From Porphyra umbilicalis (taxonomy: Eukaryota; Rhodophyta; Bangiophyceae; Bangiales; Bangiaceae): 64,000 nucleotides of DNA. The stretch is taken from NCBI GenBank assembly GCA_002049455.2, contig KV918776.1, positions 124,001 to 188,000 on the forward strand. Reading direction: 5' to 3'. The translations under genes and the position numbers were made by a program. Shown here piece by piece: positions 53,960-64,000 of this stretch (position 1 is the first letter of the stretch; the number at the start of each line of letters is the position of its first letter). The notes under the pieces are model-generated. The model did no database searches. It was given only the letters and a program-made list of their open reading frames with translations, and had not been told where the DNA came from.

Positions 53960-55543
53960 AGGGCATAAACGCCGATAGGTGGTTGCCGACGCTCGCGGGG
54001 GCAATTAGGTTCGGCAAACTGTGCGGCGAAGTGCCCCGGCTTGTTACTTTTGTAACAGATGTCAGCCCGATTGGCTTAAGGGACGGCCGCTCGAGCGGGC
54101 GGCGGGGTGCGAACCGGTGTGAACGGTCGCCCCGTCGTCTTTCGCTGGTCCTGCGTCGCGTAAGCGATTTTGAATGCCGTTGGGCGGGTCATTTCAAGCT
54201 GCAAGCGCAGCTTGTTGGTGCCGTCCCAGTACATCTGGGCGGTAGCAACAGTCTCGGAGAGAGTCCGATCAGGGAATTGGTCATTCAAGACCCGCACGTG
54301 CGCGTGCACAAAGTCCAAAAACCCAGTAATGAAGACGTACTTAACGTCTTAGATGTCGAGCAAACCGTTCAGAAGGTCGCATTGCGTTTCCACGCGGTGA
54401 CCAAAGGCCGTGGGCGCCTCGTTGTTTTGGTGCTTCATCGTAATGGTGTCTTGGTAGGCGTAAGCCATAGTTGCGCGTGTCGCGTACTTCAAAAAAACCC
54501 AGTTGACGGCATCTTCGTATGTACGGATGGTTTAATGCTTACGTCCAAGGGTGCCGTTAAGCGCGCCGTAGAAGGCCATCTTGGCGTTGCCGGCTAGTCG
54601 AAAGACCATAAGCGGAAGAGATTGACCATGCGTCAGCCCAGCTGCTTCGCAAGCGCGGCGAAAGGTCGTCAGGAATGTGAAGGTGCCCAAGGGCAGGGAT
54701 CCCGTGAATGGCTGTTGCCCATGGAATGCTCCGTGTAAACTTTTGATGAGACGATGAGATCTTTGTGCCTCTTTAGGCGTATACATCAGTTGACGGCGGA
54801 TCAGGAAATACGCCCTGCAGTCCAGGAGTGTCTTGAAGCGGCTATTTGCCGGGCCGATCACCTTGATCCTATCGGCTTTTTAAAGTCGCTCCTTCCGCTT
54901 GGCGGGGGTCGTGGGGCGCTTGCGCGCGGCCGCGTCCGACTCGCTCGAGCTATCGCTCGGCGAGGACCCACTTGGGGGCGACGGCGGGCCTAGCAGCCCG
55001 TGGCCATCGTCCGAAGAGGACGTGTCTGTCGCGTTGGGGTTGTCGTCGTCTGACGACGTCGGGCTTGACCCAGAGGCGGAATCATCGGAAGATAAGGAAG
55101 GCGCGGCGTTAGCCGGATCGTCCTTGCGGACGGACTTGTCTTTAGTCACCTTGCTCGTCTTCTTGACATTCTTGGTCTTGTCGCCCGACTGGCGGCGAGA
55201 CTTAGCCGCACGGCGTTCTTCCTCATGGGAGTCGACTTTGCGCAGGGCCTCGACGTCGTCGACCAACATGTCGTTGGCTCGCGCCAGAGATTCGTTAGTC
55301 TGTTATTGGGACGTTAGGCGTCGCTGAAGTGCTTCAACGGCCGCCTTCTGGCTCTCCACCACCTGCATCTGCCCGGAGGCGGCTTGATCCGCAGGGATGG
55401 GAGGAGCTGGAGCACCTTCCGTTGAGCGTCGGAGGCGGCAGGAGTGCCTTGTCCCCCGCCCGGCGGCCGGCAGGAAATTGGCGACTTGCCGTCTCTAGCT
55501 CGCCGAGAGCCGCGGGTACCACCAGTAGACATACTGGGACCTG
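53960..55543 (-). pseudogene. G3 gag
   Basis: From about 55543 (MSTGGTRGSR in one frame) the coding frame moves to one reading ASGQMQVVESQKAAVEALQRR and ESLARANDMLVDDVEALRKV, a probable coiled coil. An acidic Ser/Asp-rich stretch follows (SSDDSASGSSPTSSDDDNP, 55269-54880), then the gag core (54861-54532: NSRFKTLLDCRAYF ... TFTFLTTFRRACEAAG) and 54318-54076. The zinc knuckle near 54063-54020 reads CYKSNKPGHFAAQF, so two of the four ligands are lost (Cys2 to Ser, Cys4 to Phe). It is a different gag sublineage from G1 and G2. Confidence 0.72.
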
Positions 55544-55740
55544 AACAAAGTGTTCCGACTTGGCTAACGCCCCGCGCGCCAACGTCGAAGATCTCAACCG
55601 TAATGCCCCCGGCACCACGCCCACAAGTCGATGGCTTACGCCCCGCGCGCCAAGCGACCGTATCGACACCGTCACAATGCCAAAAGGCAGCGAGAAAGTT
55701 CTCGGGAACACCGTGCCGCGAGGCACGATGAAGGCGAAGG

Positions 55741-55761
55741 CGATCCCCTGCTGCTCCACCA
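55741..55761 (-). other. G3 primer-binding site
   Basis: On the minus strand TGGTGGAGCAGCAGGGG starts two bases after the 5' LTR end. It is almost identical to the G1 PBS. Confidence 0.7.
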
Positions 55762-55763
55762 AA

Positions 55764-56159
55764 TGTGGTATTAATAACGTTAGTTCGATTACGAGTGTAC
55801 TGAGACCGACCGTAGCCAAGCAATACAGCGAGTTCTATCGCCGTCGCGGCGAGGAAGAAAGATCTTTTGTTGAAGGGCATCCGATGGGGAGCCGGGTGGC
55901 GCCCACGACGACGACCCCGGACCCACGGTGATCTAATACAAACGAGGGCACCGGTCGATTGACCGTCCGACCACAAGCGATAGTAATGAGTGCCGGCAGA
56001 CAGAGAAGACAGGCAAGCAAACAAACAATAAAAAATGAGCAATGCGAAAGTAACCCCCCAAAGGGCGTGCCATAGGCCAATTCCCACAATACATGGGCCT
56101 TGGTAAGTCAAGGAGGCTGCTTGTGGCCAATTGCCAATTGGGAGCAGAGATATGCTACA
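55764..56159 (-). repeat. G3 5' LTR
   Basis: 396 bp, TGTGGTATTAATAACG to TATGCTACA, partner of 45926-46321, followed by target copy ATGGC. Confidence 0.92.
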
Positions 56160-56385
56160 ATGGCCCCACTGTCAATAGATTTGCTGAACCGGACTCACTG
56201 CAGCTGTGGCACGAGCGCCTTGGGCATGTCAATGTGGCTGGTGCCAAGTGGATGATCAAAAAGAAGGACATCGACTGACTTACGTGCTCTTTCATTGCGT
56301 TCTAGGACGTCTGGGAGCCGTGCGTGGGTTGGAAGGCAGATTTGACGCCTATTCGTAGTGCAGGAGGAGATCCAGTGACCAAGCG
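56160..56385 (+). pseudogene. Copia-B2 integrase N-terminus
   Basis: LQLWHERLGHVNVAGAKWMIKKKDID, then DVWEPCVGWKADLTPI and SAGGDPVTKR, match copia-B1 (LQLWNERLGHFKVAGVKRMINNKDID, DVCEPCMYGKAAMTPM, SAGGGRVSKR). A frameshift near 56180 and two stops interrupt it. Similarity ends about 56385. Confidence 0.75.
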
Positions 56386-58086
56386 CCGCCACCACCCGAC
56401 TTGGATGCTGGAGAAGTAGCCAATGTCGTGGTTGCTCTGTTTGCTGTTGTTCCCCCAGAACTATACGATGAGCCTTGAGGCGGGCATGACCGGCTTTTTC
56501 CTTTCACTTTTCTCTCTGCTTGCTGTCCCAGGCTACAGACCACCTCGGGCACCGAGTCCCGACCAGGGCTTTTCAGAATCCAGGTTTTTCAGCAGAATCT
56601 GGGATATGTCCAGAGATATCCGGATATATCCGTTAGAATGTTTTCGCCATCTAATGTGAGAGTGGAACGCAAGACACTGCTGGAAAGCTTACCTCATGCT
56701 CAGGCTCTCCGCTGAAAGACTGATGAAAATGAGATGTTGCTGTGGGCAGGACGTTGCTGCTTACAGAAACGTGCTTTATCCGAATCAATATTCCGAAGCC
56801 CCTGGTCCCGACTGGTCCGGCGACCCCCTCCCTCCATGAGCATCTTGCCCTCTGTTACCATATAGCTGTCCGCTCCTCCACTCCCAAAAAAGGTCAGAAA
56901 GGATATCTTCTGCCACACACGAGAGCATGAAGAGCGCAAACGGGGAAACGATAAGAGCGGCAGGGGGAGAGGTGGGGACAGCGCGGTGGATGCTACGAGT
57001 CGTGGGCGCGCAAGGTGAAGTAGATGTCGACGGACCAGGCGGACAACGACTCGGTCGCGCCGTAGTCGGGGCGAGAAACAGCTGGCTGCCAGGCAAACGA
57101 TTGGATCGCCCGGAAGCAAACACAGCCTTTTCGATTGGCCGGGCCATTTTCATTACACATGTAATGTCCGAGCACCAACGTGGGCCACACGTGTCTGGAT
57201 TCGGTCAAAGGCGACTGTCCGAGACGGCGCCTGTCCGCGTCTATTGTTTTTATCCTGTCCGATACGACAGCCCTAGCAAATATAGAAGAATGGTATCAGA
57301 TATGGGGCGGGCTGAGAAGGAACGAGAACCAGAATACAGTCGTCACGCCAAGTTACCACTGAGTGCTTGTCTCTTCTAGTTTTTCAAGGGCACTGATGCG
57401 CCTGGTTGGCTCGTCGTCCCAAGTACGATAGCGTATTGGTCACCTCTTATTTTTGTCAGCTCTTGGGGCCCTCCTTAGAATCTGGCGCCAGATTTCCATG
57501 GCGGAATGCAACGTGGCCAAGCCCACGCACTTTCATTGACGCATTGCGACCTGTCGGCCAGCGATTGTTTCGAGTTGATCCGACAAAAGGGAAGCGCGGC
57601 CCAGCCTCTTCAGGACATCCTGCAACACTGCGCAACGGATGGTACGACAGTTCCAATACCATGGCCACTGTCCCGTGCGAGCGACTTTCAGAGCCGCGGA
57701 CGTGCTCAGAACCACTTCTTCACGGCAGATTATGACTCAAAGTCCCCTCAGCACTCATGTACATCTACAAGGAACTTCTGCAACTGTGGCCTGTGTGGCC
57801 CATGCTGCACGGCACTCAGAATCTAACCTGGTGCAAGTGGTCACCGGGTGAGAAATGCGATTATCTCTGGCTGTGGTTACCCGATGGAGGGTTTCTTTAG
57901 CTCGTCTGACAGGTTTCATCCAGAGGAACGCTGATGTGCGCACAAATGAAAATGAAATTGTCTCAGAAAAAAGATAGTCCGTCGTTTTCTTGTCACTGCC
58001 ACTTCTCTTTGTTAGCGACTCTCAGAGCCGCAGACGTACTCAAATACACTTTTGGCAAACCGATGGTGGTGTATTTGCCCTGACCG
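56386..58086. other. Lower-GC interval, no gene supported
   Basis: The composition differs from the GC-rich elements. The only structure found is a short diverged repeat: CTTTCAGAGCCGCGGACGTGCTCA (about 57685) and CTCTCAGAGCCGCAGACGTACTCA (about 58019), giving STSAALKVA and STSAALRVA on the minus strand. Short ORFs match no family I recognise. It may be diverged transposon DNA downstream of the transposase-like pseudogene. Confidence 0.5.
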
Positions 58087-59766
58087 TCAGATGACGCGCT
58101 GCATGTGCGTGAAACCTGTTGTAGCCGCCTCCTTCGTCGTCCCTGCCGCCCACATCTTGCGCTTCTTCGCGGCTTTTCGGCACACTGCCCCACAAATTGG
58201 TAGCTGCGGCTTGATCTTCGGCCGCCACTCGTCAGCGACCTTACGTGCCATGTGGTCCCGCGGTAGAGCAGGCTTTTTTCTCGGCGCGTAGCGCACAAGT
58301 ACGTCAGCCCCTGCCTCTCGTGCGAGTGCCATAGCCCTCAAAAATGCCGCCGCACGGTCCAGCTCCGTGGCATCGGGGTACTCAACAACATTCTGGCCGT
58401 GGCGGCCGTGTCACGCCTCTGAACCCTGCTGCCCATACAGCCCGATACTGCCAAAGGACTCGAGAAAATCCTGACCATGGCACACCAGGATGTGCAATTT
58501 TGGTGAAATGGAGACCCAAGGAAAGCTTCCCTTCAGCAAGCGCTCCATGGCAGCAGTGTTCGCCGTAAAGAGCGCGGCATCAGCGCGGGGTATGATCGAC
58601 ACACGATTGAGGGTTTTTCGCACCCGATTCCACAGCGACCACTCTTGTTCGTAGGAATCACGGTGGCTCTGTGAGACCTTTCTCTTGAGCGCGTTACACA
58701 CAAGCGCACTGCTGTCCTCAATAGTATGACAGTTGCGGCCAATGAAGAGCCCGCCATGGTACGGCGTAGGCCGCACGCGCACCTTCTGGTGCAGCAGGCC
58801 AACCAGCTCGAGGGCAAAGCTGGCGCCTGCCTGTCACCCAGCAGCAGCGCCGTCAGCTGAGGTCCGAAAGACCATCACCAACCCAACAGCAAGGCGCAGA
58901 TACCAATGGTTGTTTTCTTCCGTGCAATGCAGTGGATTGGTACAAATACCCGCGGGTTGATGGCAAGTAGTGGGCTTCGCTGCAACTAGCAGTGGTGCTC
59001 GGCTGTGCCGGGCTCGACCACCACCGCTGCAGCGCCTTCAGCAACCATCCGATCGGCAAAGTGCGCTTCCTCTGGCAGGTGCCTGCAGGCGTCAACGTCT
59101 CTGAGGATGCCGTAGGCATCGTAAAACACGGCCTGCGCCACACTCGAAAACCGCGTACTCTTGCATCCCAGACAGGTCTGCGTCGCACACGCACCCTTGT
59201 GGCCCAGGAAGTTGCACTGCGCAATGTAGTCGCTGCCGAGAAGCAGCCGCTCCGGTCAGTGCACACCGCGCACCAACACCCCGTCCCAAAGCAGAGCGTC
59301 GACCTGCGGGAGGCGCGTCTCGAGCATTGCCGCCAGCAATTCGTACTTGTCGTCCTGGCAGGGGCAAATGGCCACTAGTATTGTGTTGAATGGACTGTTG
59401 CGGTGGGCTTGGTTAATGATTGTTGCCACAATTTTCACCGTCCCCGGGTCGCCTCCTTTGTCGAGGCCGAGTGTGATCTGCATGTCGACTGGTGCCGTAG
59501 AGGGAGACCCGGGAAGGGCCGCGACCGCCGAGGCTCCGGTGGAGCCACTGGGTTCCCGTTGGTTGTCAGCCAGAGGTATCCCGACGAAGGCGTCCGCGTC
59601 GCACAGAGCTGAGACTCTCTCCTGGATGGCCGCAGTGAGGGATGCCAGATGAGCGCCCGAGCCAGTAACGATGACCTGCTTCCTCGGTAAAGTAAAGAGG
59701 TGCCGCCGTCCGGTTTGGAGCCAAGACAAACCGGCTAAGCCTCTGCGGCGCCCTCCCAGAGCCAAG
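58087..59766 (-). pseudogene. Transposase-like protein, degenerate, N-terminus cut by copia-A3
   Basis: Read from 59765: QITLGLDKGGDPGTVKIV, NSPFNTILVAI, WDGVLVRGVH, TGA, then LLLGSDYIAQCNFLGHKGA and CATQTCLGCKS. After a frameshift: NNHWYLRLAVGLVMV, a stop, PTPYHGGLFIGRNCHTIED, and SPKLHILVCHGQDFLESF with GSIGLYGQQGSEA, TGA, HGRHG. It ends in a basic tail (stop at 58087-58089). The order DKGG-TK ... NSP-N ... GDY-G-G-CxxC ... YHGG-F-GN-C ... PKLH-H ... GEQ-EA-H is one I associate with an unnamed, widespread eukaryotic transposon-derived family. Here the GEQ Glu is Gln, and a Trp codon has become TGA. DNA-transposase role is inferred. Copia-A3 starts four bases beyond its 5' end. Confidence 0.6.
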
Positions 59767-59769
59767 CGC

Positions 59770-60191
59770 TGTGAAGCAGAAGGAAGATAGGTGGATGCGG
59801 TGGTTTAGTTCGATGGCGGTCTTAGGCCAACTAGGACCGCCTCATATACCCCAGGCGACCCCTTTGCCAGTCGCGGGGAAGACCCCCTCTCAGTGCTTCC
59901 CCAGGCTCTTCCACTCTCCGCGTGTGCAAGGCTTGCGGCGCACCTCCCAAAGCGGGGCATGCGCCTTTCCTGTGCCAAGCCGCCCACCGCCGCATAATCC
60001 AGGCGCCACGCCACGCAGAATCTCCCCGAGCGTACCCCAAGAAGGGGGGGGGCTCACCAAAAGATACACGAATCAAGTACAAACAAATGCAAATCATACA
60101 ACAATGGAATGCAAACAAATCCACGAGCTTAAATCACCAGCAGCCCCCGTGTCAGTATAGTTCCAATGAACTTCCCGACCAGAGCTGAACA
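59770..60191 (-). repeat. Copia-A3 3' LTR
   Basis: 422 bp, TGTGAAGCAGAAGG to GAGCTGAACA, clearly alignable with the copia-A1 and A2 LTRs but more diverged. Confidence 0.9.
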
Positions 60192-60502
60192 CTCCGCCAC
60201 TTATATTGGATTTAATGTAAGTCCACCGGAACGGACGGTATCGATACCGTCCCGAGCACTCTGCGCGATTTTTCTTGTTGACGGAAACGATACCGTCCTC
60301 TTCAAAAAAAGCGGCGTTAGTGCGAAAAACAAAAGGGGCTCAGTCGACCGCCGCCGACTCGAACAGCAACATGACTTTCCCCAGCCGACTGTGCGGCCAC
60401 CACAACCGGCCGAAACCGCCGCAACGCCGATTTCAAACGCAAACGGCACGCGGCCACCGCCTTGGTCGCTCCGCTACAGACATTCGCCGACCACGGAGGG
60501 GC
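60192..60502 (-). other. Copia-A3 pol-LTR interval with 20-bp palindrome
   Basis: 60233-60252 is a perfect 20-bp palindrome, GGACGGTATCGATACCGTCC. A decayed second element (GACGGAAACGATACCGTC) lies near 60279-60296. Same position as in A1 and A2. Confidence 0.75.
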
Positions 60503-62336
60503 TCAGCACGTGGAAGCAGGACGTGGGGCCGGCGTAGCGCCAAGCCCCGCGGTGCTCAGATCCGCGCCAACGCCAATGACACGCCGAAACAAGATGAACG
60601 CCGGGGCCGGTAGCGGCCTCGTGAGTGGTACGTGACGTCCACGTGTTTGATACTCCCGGTGGCTTCGGGGTTGTTCACCAAGGCGAGGCAAGCCTGGTTG
60701 TCTTCCCCCGTCGGCACGGCCTCGCCATCGACGCCTGGAGCTGACAGCAGCTTGCGTAGCCACCGTGCCTCCTCTCTTTCCATCGCGGAGGCCACGTACT
60801 CCGCTTCGGCCGTCGAGGTTGCCACCGTCGACTGGCGCTTGCTTGCCCACGCGATGGGCCCGCCATTGAGGGTGAAGACGAAGCCTGTCGTCGACCGACT
60901 GCCGTCAACGTCGCGTTCCCAGTCGGCGTCGACAAACCCCTGCAGAGGCTCGCTGCCGCCGTAGAGTACCCCAAGGCGGGTTGTCCCGCGCAGGTAGCGC
61001 AATACTCCCTTTGCTGTGCGCATGTGGTCCTGCTCTGAGCACGACATGAACCGCGACAGCACCCCCACGGCAAAAGAGATGTCCGGCCTTGTCGTTGTGC
61101 ACAGGTAGAGAAGGGAGCCGACAAAATCGGCGTACCGGGTACCCTCCGGCAGCAGGTCCTTGCCCGTCTTTGGCAGCTGGACCCCTGAGGCCATTGGCGC
61201 CTTGTTCCAGGTGAAAGTTTCATTCCCGAACGCCTCCAGCAGCGTCGCCGTGTGCCCCGGGTTTCTCAGAGTGAGCTTTCTCGCCGCAGGGTCACGCATG
61301 ACCTTCATGCCAATGAAGTTGTTGACCTCCCCGATGTCGCGTAAATCACAATTCGCCGACCCGGAGCGCTTGACGGCAGCAATCCCAGCCAGTGTCTCGC
61401 CCGCCCCGATAATGTCTTCGACGTACACGAGAATGAGACGCGCCCGTGCACAGGGTGGCACCACTCGTAGAGGCACGGGTCCACCTTGGACCGCACTGCA
61501 CCGCTCTCCTTGAGCTCATTGTCGAGCTTGATGCCCTACAGCCGCCCAGTCTGCTTTGTCCCGTAGAGCGCCATGTCAAGCCGACACATCTCCTCCACGC
61601 CATCCGGCTTGATACCGTCGAGGAGTTTGATGTACATCTCCTTGTCCATCTTGGCGTTGAGGAAGGCTGTCTTGAAGTGAACATCGTGAACCTCCCAGCC
61701 CGTGACTGCAGCCACAGCAAAGAGCTCCCATGTAGTAGCCGCGCTGGGCACCGGCGTTCACGTCTGGTAAAAGTCCCGCTTCGGCACTTGGTTGAAACCT
61801 TGTGTCACGAGGCGGGCCGTGTAGCGCGTCATCTTGCCCTCCGTGTCGTGCTTGATGTCGAGCAAGAAACGCGTCTTGATGGACTTGAGCTTCTTCTCGT
61901 TCACCTTAATCTTGGACAAGGTGCCAAGATTCTTGTAAGGTGCCACCTCCTCCTCGATGACCTGCTTCCACCGCGTCCAACCAGAACAGCACGCGCCTCC
62001 TTCTTGTTAGCCGGGGGCTTGCATAGGTCGCAGCTCGACTCAGCCGCACACTTGGTACCGCTTGCCACGTTCGCCTTGGGCTCCTTCTCCCATGATATTA
62101 CCTTGGGAGCTAGCTTTCAATTTGAGCGACGAGGCCCAAGTGCGGCGCTGTCACAGGTTGCACGCCCTGAACGGCCCGCCGGTGTCAAGCCATCGGGGCA
62201 ATCCTCGACATCCTCTTCACTATCTTCAGCAAGGGAGGGTGGACCGACTTCGTCGTCGCTGTCAGACGTGTCGTCGGGGGCGTACTCGTCCTCTCGCCCG
62301 CGTTATGCGTCGAGCACGTCCATTGCCCCTTCGTCG
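60503..62336 (-). pseudogene. Copia-A3 partial pol (RT and RNase H)
   Basis: Pieces 61946-61758, 61751-61536 and 61476-60556 align in order with copia-A1 RT and RNase H. The RT box reads LVYVEDIIGAG: YVDD has become YVED. RNase H retains GFVDADWERDVDGSRSTTG and TAEAEYVASA. A deletion of about 75 bp near 60625-60640 removes the stretch between KHVDVTYH and the C-terminal LPAPAFILFRRVIGVGADL. Several frameshifts. Confidence 0.85.
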
Positions 62337-62640
62337 ACAGTCGTGCCCAAGGTGACTTTTGGGTTCCTCATGGGCGACACAATGGCGACACAATACGACA
62401 AAGTGTCGCCAGAGAGTTGCGCAGGGAGGATGAATGTGTCGCAGACAGTAGCACCACGGGAGCATTTCAGCGGTGGATACGCATCCGGCTGTGCCGGTTT
62501 CTGGCACAAACTGCGCGAATTGTTTCCTACTGATTTTGGGCATATGTTTCAGTACTATTTGGCGGATGCTGATTTGTTAATCCAATTTAGTGCCAATCGA
62601 CGACTGACACGTGACGAACCACATCAGTCGAATGACATTG
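62337..62640. other. Unassigned interval with a perfect 9-bp inverted repeat
   Basis: TGGCGACAC ... GTGTCGCCA at about 62383-62411 forms a hairpin with an 11-base loop; GGCGACACAAT is also tandemly repeated just before it. Related words occur near 63872-63950 in opposite orientation. No gene is supported. Confidence 0.4.
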
Positions 62641-63310
62641 TCGATCACGCAACGCCGCTGCCGCCGCGGTCGCAGTGGCGGCCGCCCCCCCCCCGGCGGT
62701 CTTGGGCGGCCCGTGCCATCTGCACGCCGCCGCGGGCGGCGAGATGGGCGCCTTCTCTCGCACCGGCCGCCGCCGCCGGCCGTCACAGGTCGGCTCGACC
62801 GCCGGCGGTGCCGTTGCCGCCCCCGCGGTGGACGTGAGCACGGGGACGCTGCGAAAGCTGCCTTCGGCGCCGCCGCCGGCGAAGCGGCACGCCGCAACAG
62901 ACGGCCGCGGCGGCGGCGGCGGCGACGGCGACGGCGACGGGCGCGGCAGGGGTGGGGGGGGCGACATCGGCGCCGTGGTCAGCCTCGAAAGGCAGCGGCT
63001 TGCCAAGTTGGAGAGCAACGCGGAGAGCGCGTCGGGGGCGCCCGCCGGGGGGGGTACGTCGCAGGACAGGGGCCGCACGTTGGGAGCGCCGAGGCGGCCG
63101 GCGGAGGGCGACTGCCGGGCGCCGCCGCCGCTCCGGTCGGTGCCCGTCCGCCATCGCTTCGCCGCCCCCTGCCGTGACAGCGGCCGACAGCGGCCGCCAC
63201 TGCTTTGGCCCCGCCGCCCCCGCCCCCCCACCCTTCCCCCGGCACCCGCTGCCCCCACCGAAGCCACAGTCACCACCAACACAGCCGCCACCGCCACGGC
63301 CACTTCCTAG
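62641..63310. repeat. GC-rich low-complexity block
   Basis: Runs of CGG/GCC and GGCGAC triplets (for example 62905-62945). Long ORFs on both strands encode Arg, Gly, Pro or Ala runs and are composition artefacts. It could be a CpG-rich upstream region, but no downstream gene can be named. Confidence 0.55.
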
Positions 63311-64000
63311 AGTTGGGGCCAGCGTGCGGGCGGCGGTGGCGGGAAATGAGCGCCAGCCGCCTTTTGTGCCTTTCGCGGCCGGCGGCGGTGGTGATTGAAG
63401 CCTCTGTTGCACCCCCCCCAAGAGAGCTCGGGGGATTCCTGTGGGATGAGGCCACCAACAACCATTAATACTGCTGGAAAAACACAGCTGCACAAGCAAA
63501 ACAATATGGACACGGCTCTCATTCAATAAAAATCGTTAAAGAACACATCGTCCCAGGGCAACAACATTGTCCGCGTCAGGGTCTCTAGTACTGTCACCGC
63601 AGGGCGGCACCCGCCAATCAGAGGACGAGTTCACAGGCAAAACTGCTGGCGATGCGCACAAAGCCATGCATCTAGATCGAAGACGGCCACGAAGACTTGG
63701 CAGATGTCTGCCTTAGGATCTCTTGCTGACAGTGATGTCGTCTGAGTAGCTTCTGAGCGTGGCCGTTCCTACAGCTGTCAATAAATTGTCTTTCAGTGCA
63801 CTCTTTGCCTGAAACTTGGCCGCATGCACATCATTCTCATTGTCTTGGTCGTGTTCCGGGCCAGCCCCCAGAAGGTTATTGTGTCGCCAGATCGCCGACC
63901 TGCCGCTCCGAGCTGTAGGCCGCGAATCAGCTGAGTCGCCACAAAGTGTCGCCCTCGAATCGCCGCGAAGCAACCAAGCAAGCGCTAGGGAAGGACCGCC
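63311..64000. other. Terminal interval, no gene supported
   Basis: Moderate GC. A minus-strand open frame (63973-63713, ending DNLLTAVGTATLRSYSDDITV) has ordinary amino-acid composition but no recognised motif; it may be part of a gene running past the window edge. Nothing else is identified. Confidence 0.3.

Larger units (their letters stand above)
45926..56159 (-). mobile_element. G3: complete Ty3/gypsy chromovirus (degenerate)
   Basis: 10,234 bp with 396-bp LTRs (45926-46321 and 55764-56159; TGTGGTA to ATGCTACA) and a perfect target duplication ATGGC (45921-45925 and 56160-56164). Minus-strand order is 5' LTR, PBS (55741-55761), gag, protease, RT, RNase H, integrase, chromodomain and a C-terminal extension, then the antisense frame aORF3 and the 3' LTR. 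LTRs differ at about 28 sites by eye, so it is older than copia-A2 or LARD-1. It interrupts copia-B2. Confidence 0.93.
34806..56385 (+). mobile_element. Copia-B2: truncated copia-B fragment, split by G2 and G3
   Basis: Three plus-strand pieces (34806-35299, 45664-45925, 56160-56385) line up consecutively with copia-B1 Gag, protease and integrase N-terminus. The SVTM|GDKGSV junction is restored in frame when G2 is removed, and HLDMA|PL when G3 is removed. It is truncated at both ends and no LTR is seen. This is the oldest layer of the right half. Confidence 0.82.
59770..62336 (-). mobile_element. Copia-A3: 5'-truncated copia-A copy
   Basis: Retains the 3' LTR (59770-60191), the palindrome region and pol from the acidic linker onward (up to EGAMDVL at about 62336). 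Integrase, protease, gag, PBS and 5' LTR are missing. It carries many substitutions and small indels, so it is older than A1 and A2. No target duplication is seen at the truncated end. Confidence 0.88.

Noticed and set aside
61446-62837. Plus-strand ORF of 463 codons
   Set aside because: It is the complement of copia-A3 pol running into low-complexity DNA; the minus strand carries recognisable RT and RNase H.
62675-63310. Overlapping long ORFs on both strands
   Set aside because: Runs of Gly, Arg, Pro and Ala from simple CGG/GCC-type repeats; no motif or homologue recognised.

Overview
KIND OF SEQUENCE. This is a GC-rich eukaryotic nuclear window made almost entirely of nested, mostly broken LTR retrotransposons. 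No intact host gene, rRNA, complete tRNA gene or prokaryotic operon is visible. The Arg/Ala/Pro-rich reading frames and the mix of chromodomain Ty3/gypsy and UBN2-gag Ty1/copia elements would fit a GC-rich alga such as a bangiophyte red alga. That taxon is inference only, at low confidence.

LAYOUT. (1) 1-20.75 kb: G1, a minus-strand Ty3/gypsy chromovirus. Copia-A1 (6571-12228) is inserted just upstream of its protease. LARD-1 (14733-20110), a non-autonomous LTR element built around a ~461-bp tandem array, is inserted in its 5' leader. (2) 20.75-34.8 kb: G4, a plus-strand Ty3/gypsy remnant. Its protease is split by copia-B1 (21439-26294, 86-bp LTRs, TSD GATGG). Its protease-RT linker is split by copia-A2 (26736-32235). 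(3) 34.8-56.4 kb: copia-B2, a plus-strand copia fragment split by two complete chromoviruses, G2 (35300-45663, TSD GATGG) and G3 (45926-56159, TSD ATGGC). (4) 56.4-64 kb: lower-GC DNA with an eroded minus-strand transposase-like pseudogene (58087-59766), a truncated copia-A3 (59770-62336) and a GC-rich low-complexity block.

HOW THE PARTS FIT. Removing each insertion rejoins the host reading frame: G1 gag/protease across A1, G4 protease across B1, G4 linker/RT across A2, copia-B2 across G2 and (with a small shift) across G3. This confirms the nesting order independently of the TSDs.

MOST UNUSUAL SIGNAL. Four different Ty3/gypsy copies carry a long extra reading frame on the strand OPPOSITE gag-pol, between the end of pol and the 3' LTR and pointing toward pol (aORF1 430-2649 +, aORF2 36429-38436 +, aORF3 47317-49277 +, aORF4 33544-32729 -). 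The predicted proteins share a Trp-rich core and, in three of them, a C-terminal helical segment, and match nothing I recognise. Other notable points: a copia primer-binding site complementary to the anticodon arm of initiator tRNA-Met; tRNA-promoter-like boxes in the 86-bp copia-B1 LTRs; conserved 16-20-bp palindromes in the copia-A 3' region; and a possible methyltransferase-like tail after the G3 chromodomain.
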